A stretch of DNA of 57,532 nt. It comes from Comamonadaceae bacterium. Lineage in GTDB: Bacteria; Pseudomonadota; Gammaproteobacteria; Burkholderiales; Burkholderiaceae_C. The position numbers and the translations under genes were made by a program. The stretch is taken from NCBI GenBank assembly GCA_947446885.1, contig CANFHZ010000003.1, forward strand, positions 1 to 57,532. Reading direction: 5' to 3'. A model generated the notes under the pieces. That model worked only from the letters and a program-made list of their open reading frames with translations, had not been told where the DNA came from and searched no databases. Below are positions 57,010-57,532 of this stretch, piece after piece; position 1 is the first letter of the stretch; every line of letters starts with the position of its first letter.

Positions 57010-57532
57010 TCAGCGCGCAGCCGCGCGTTTGGCCGTCGCTTTTTTCTTGGCTGCGGGCATGGCGCGTGCGGCCGCTACTTTTTTGGGCGCGGCCGCCACC
57101 GGCACGGCTGTGGCGGCAGGCGCAGCGACCGCAACCGGGTTCGCCTGGCTAACAAGCTTGGCCGCCGGCGTGTGCTGGGCAATAAAGCTGTGAACTTGCG
57201 GATACACCATATCGCGCCAGCGCCGGCCGGAGAAGATGCCGTAATGGCCCGCACCTTTGGCCTCAAAGTGGCGCGAATAACGCGGGTCCACCCCGGTGCA
57301 CAACGCGTGCACGGCTTCGGTCTGGCCGGAGCCGGAGATGTCGTCGAGCTCGCCCTCCACCGACAGCAGCGCGGTGGTGCGGATGTCCTGCGGGCGCACC
57401 CGTTCGGCCACGCCGGTCGCAGACTTCACGTCCCATGTGCCGTTGACCAGGTTGAAGTCCTGGAACACCACCCGGATGGTGTCCAGGTAATAGGGCGCGT
57501 CCATGTCGAGCACGGCGTTGTACTCGTCGTAA
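57010..57532 (-). CDS. phaZ: Intracellular polyhydroxyalkanoate depolymerase (3' part; gene runs off the window)
   Basis: The C-terminal 173 or so residues of a PHB depolymerase: EYNAVLDMDAPYYLDTIRVVFQDFN at the edge, then ALLSVEGELDDISGSGQTEAVHALC, which carries the catalytic Asp region, and GAGHYGIFSGRRWRDMVYPQVHSFI with the catalytic His. An Ala/Lys/Pro-rich tail (about 50 residues) follows, resembling the basic tails of granule- or nucleoid-associated proteins. It releases hydroxyacyl units from stored polymer, feeding acyl-CoA metabolism. The N-terminus is outside the window. Confidence 0.86.
   Translation of the reverse strand, partial: YDEYNAVLDMDAPYYLDTIRVVFQDFNLVNGTWDVKSATGVAERVRPQDIRTTALLSVEGELDDISGSGQTEAVHALCTGVDPRYSRHFEAKGAGHYGIFSGRRWRDMVYPQVHSFIAQHTPAAKLVSQANPVAVAAPAATAVPVAAAPKKVAAARAMPAAKKKATAKRAAAR

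Overview
The window reads as chromosome of a Burkholderiales bacterium, most likely family Comamonadaceae (Rhodoferax/Polaromonas/Curvibacter-like). The evidence is high GC, an aa3 oxidase operon with the order DUF2244-coxB-coxA-small protein-ctaG-DUF2970-coxC-DUF2909-SURF1-Sco-like-ctaA-ctaB-sco that runs into rpoH, and close-packed ATGA-coupled operons. No tRNA, rRNA, CRISPR array, transposase or phage gene was seen.

Layout. 1-5 kb: 5' part of a MoxR ATPase gene, a dihaem c4-type cytochrome, a DUF1841 protein, a frameshifted MaoC hydratase, TrmL, ComF and a BioC-like methyltransferase. 4.5-14.2 kb: cytochrome c oxidase, its assembly factors and haem A synthesis, one coherent respiratory block. 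14.2-15.3 kb: rpoH behind a perfect CIRCE operator. 15.3-20 kb: a periplasmic copper/metal-handling cluster (CusF-like protein, cupredoxin, multicopper oxidase, TolC-like lipoprotein, two small exported proteins). 20-26.2 kb: purine salvage/degradation (guanine deaminase, XdhB, XdhA and, divergently, an adenine-deaminase-like enzyme).

26.2-39.9 kb: a single-direction 13.6 kb block on the minus strand. It holds a peptide-type ABC importer preceded by a catabolic set: BKACE (CdhC-like), carnitine 3-dehydrogenase, two paralogous hotdog thioesterases, an MDR oxidoreductase, an acyl-CoA dehydrogenase, an ADP-forming acyl-CoA synthetase and a CaiD-like hydratase. Together these can be arranged into a complete inferred route from gamma-butyrobetaine through carnitine to glycine betaine. 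Divergent from it are an MFS carrier, an HD-domain protein with a full PhnZ/TmpB-type diiron ligand set, and a DMT exporter.

43-46.8 kb: an accessory island. A ParB/Srx-fold protein and a PD-(D/E)XK-like protein face a C5-cytosine DNA methyltransferase. A 28-bp imperfect direct repeat flanks the island and a decayed NIPSNAP pseudogene sits at its left edge. This looks like an uncharacterised restriction-modification-type defence module.

46.8-56.3 kb: the propionyl-CoA/methylmalonyl-CoA pathway (GntR regulator with a 16-bp palindromic operator, mutase, MeaB, PccB, PccA, epimerase-like VOC protein). It is interrupted by two toxin-antitoxin modules (RHH/PIN and CcdAB). 56.3 kb to the end: RnfB-type ferredoxin and the 3' part of a polyhydroxyalkanoate depolymerase gene.

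Functional calls rest on reading the translated sequence and recalled family features; no database search was run.
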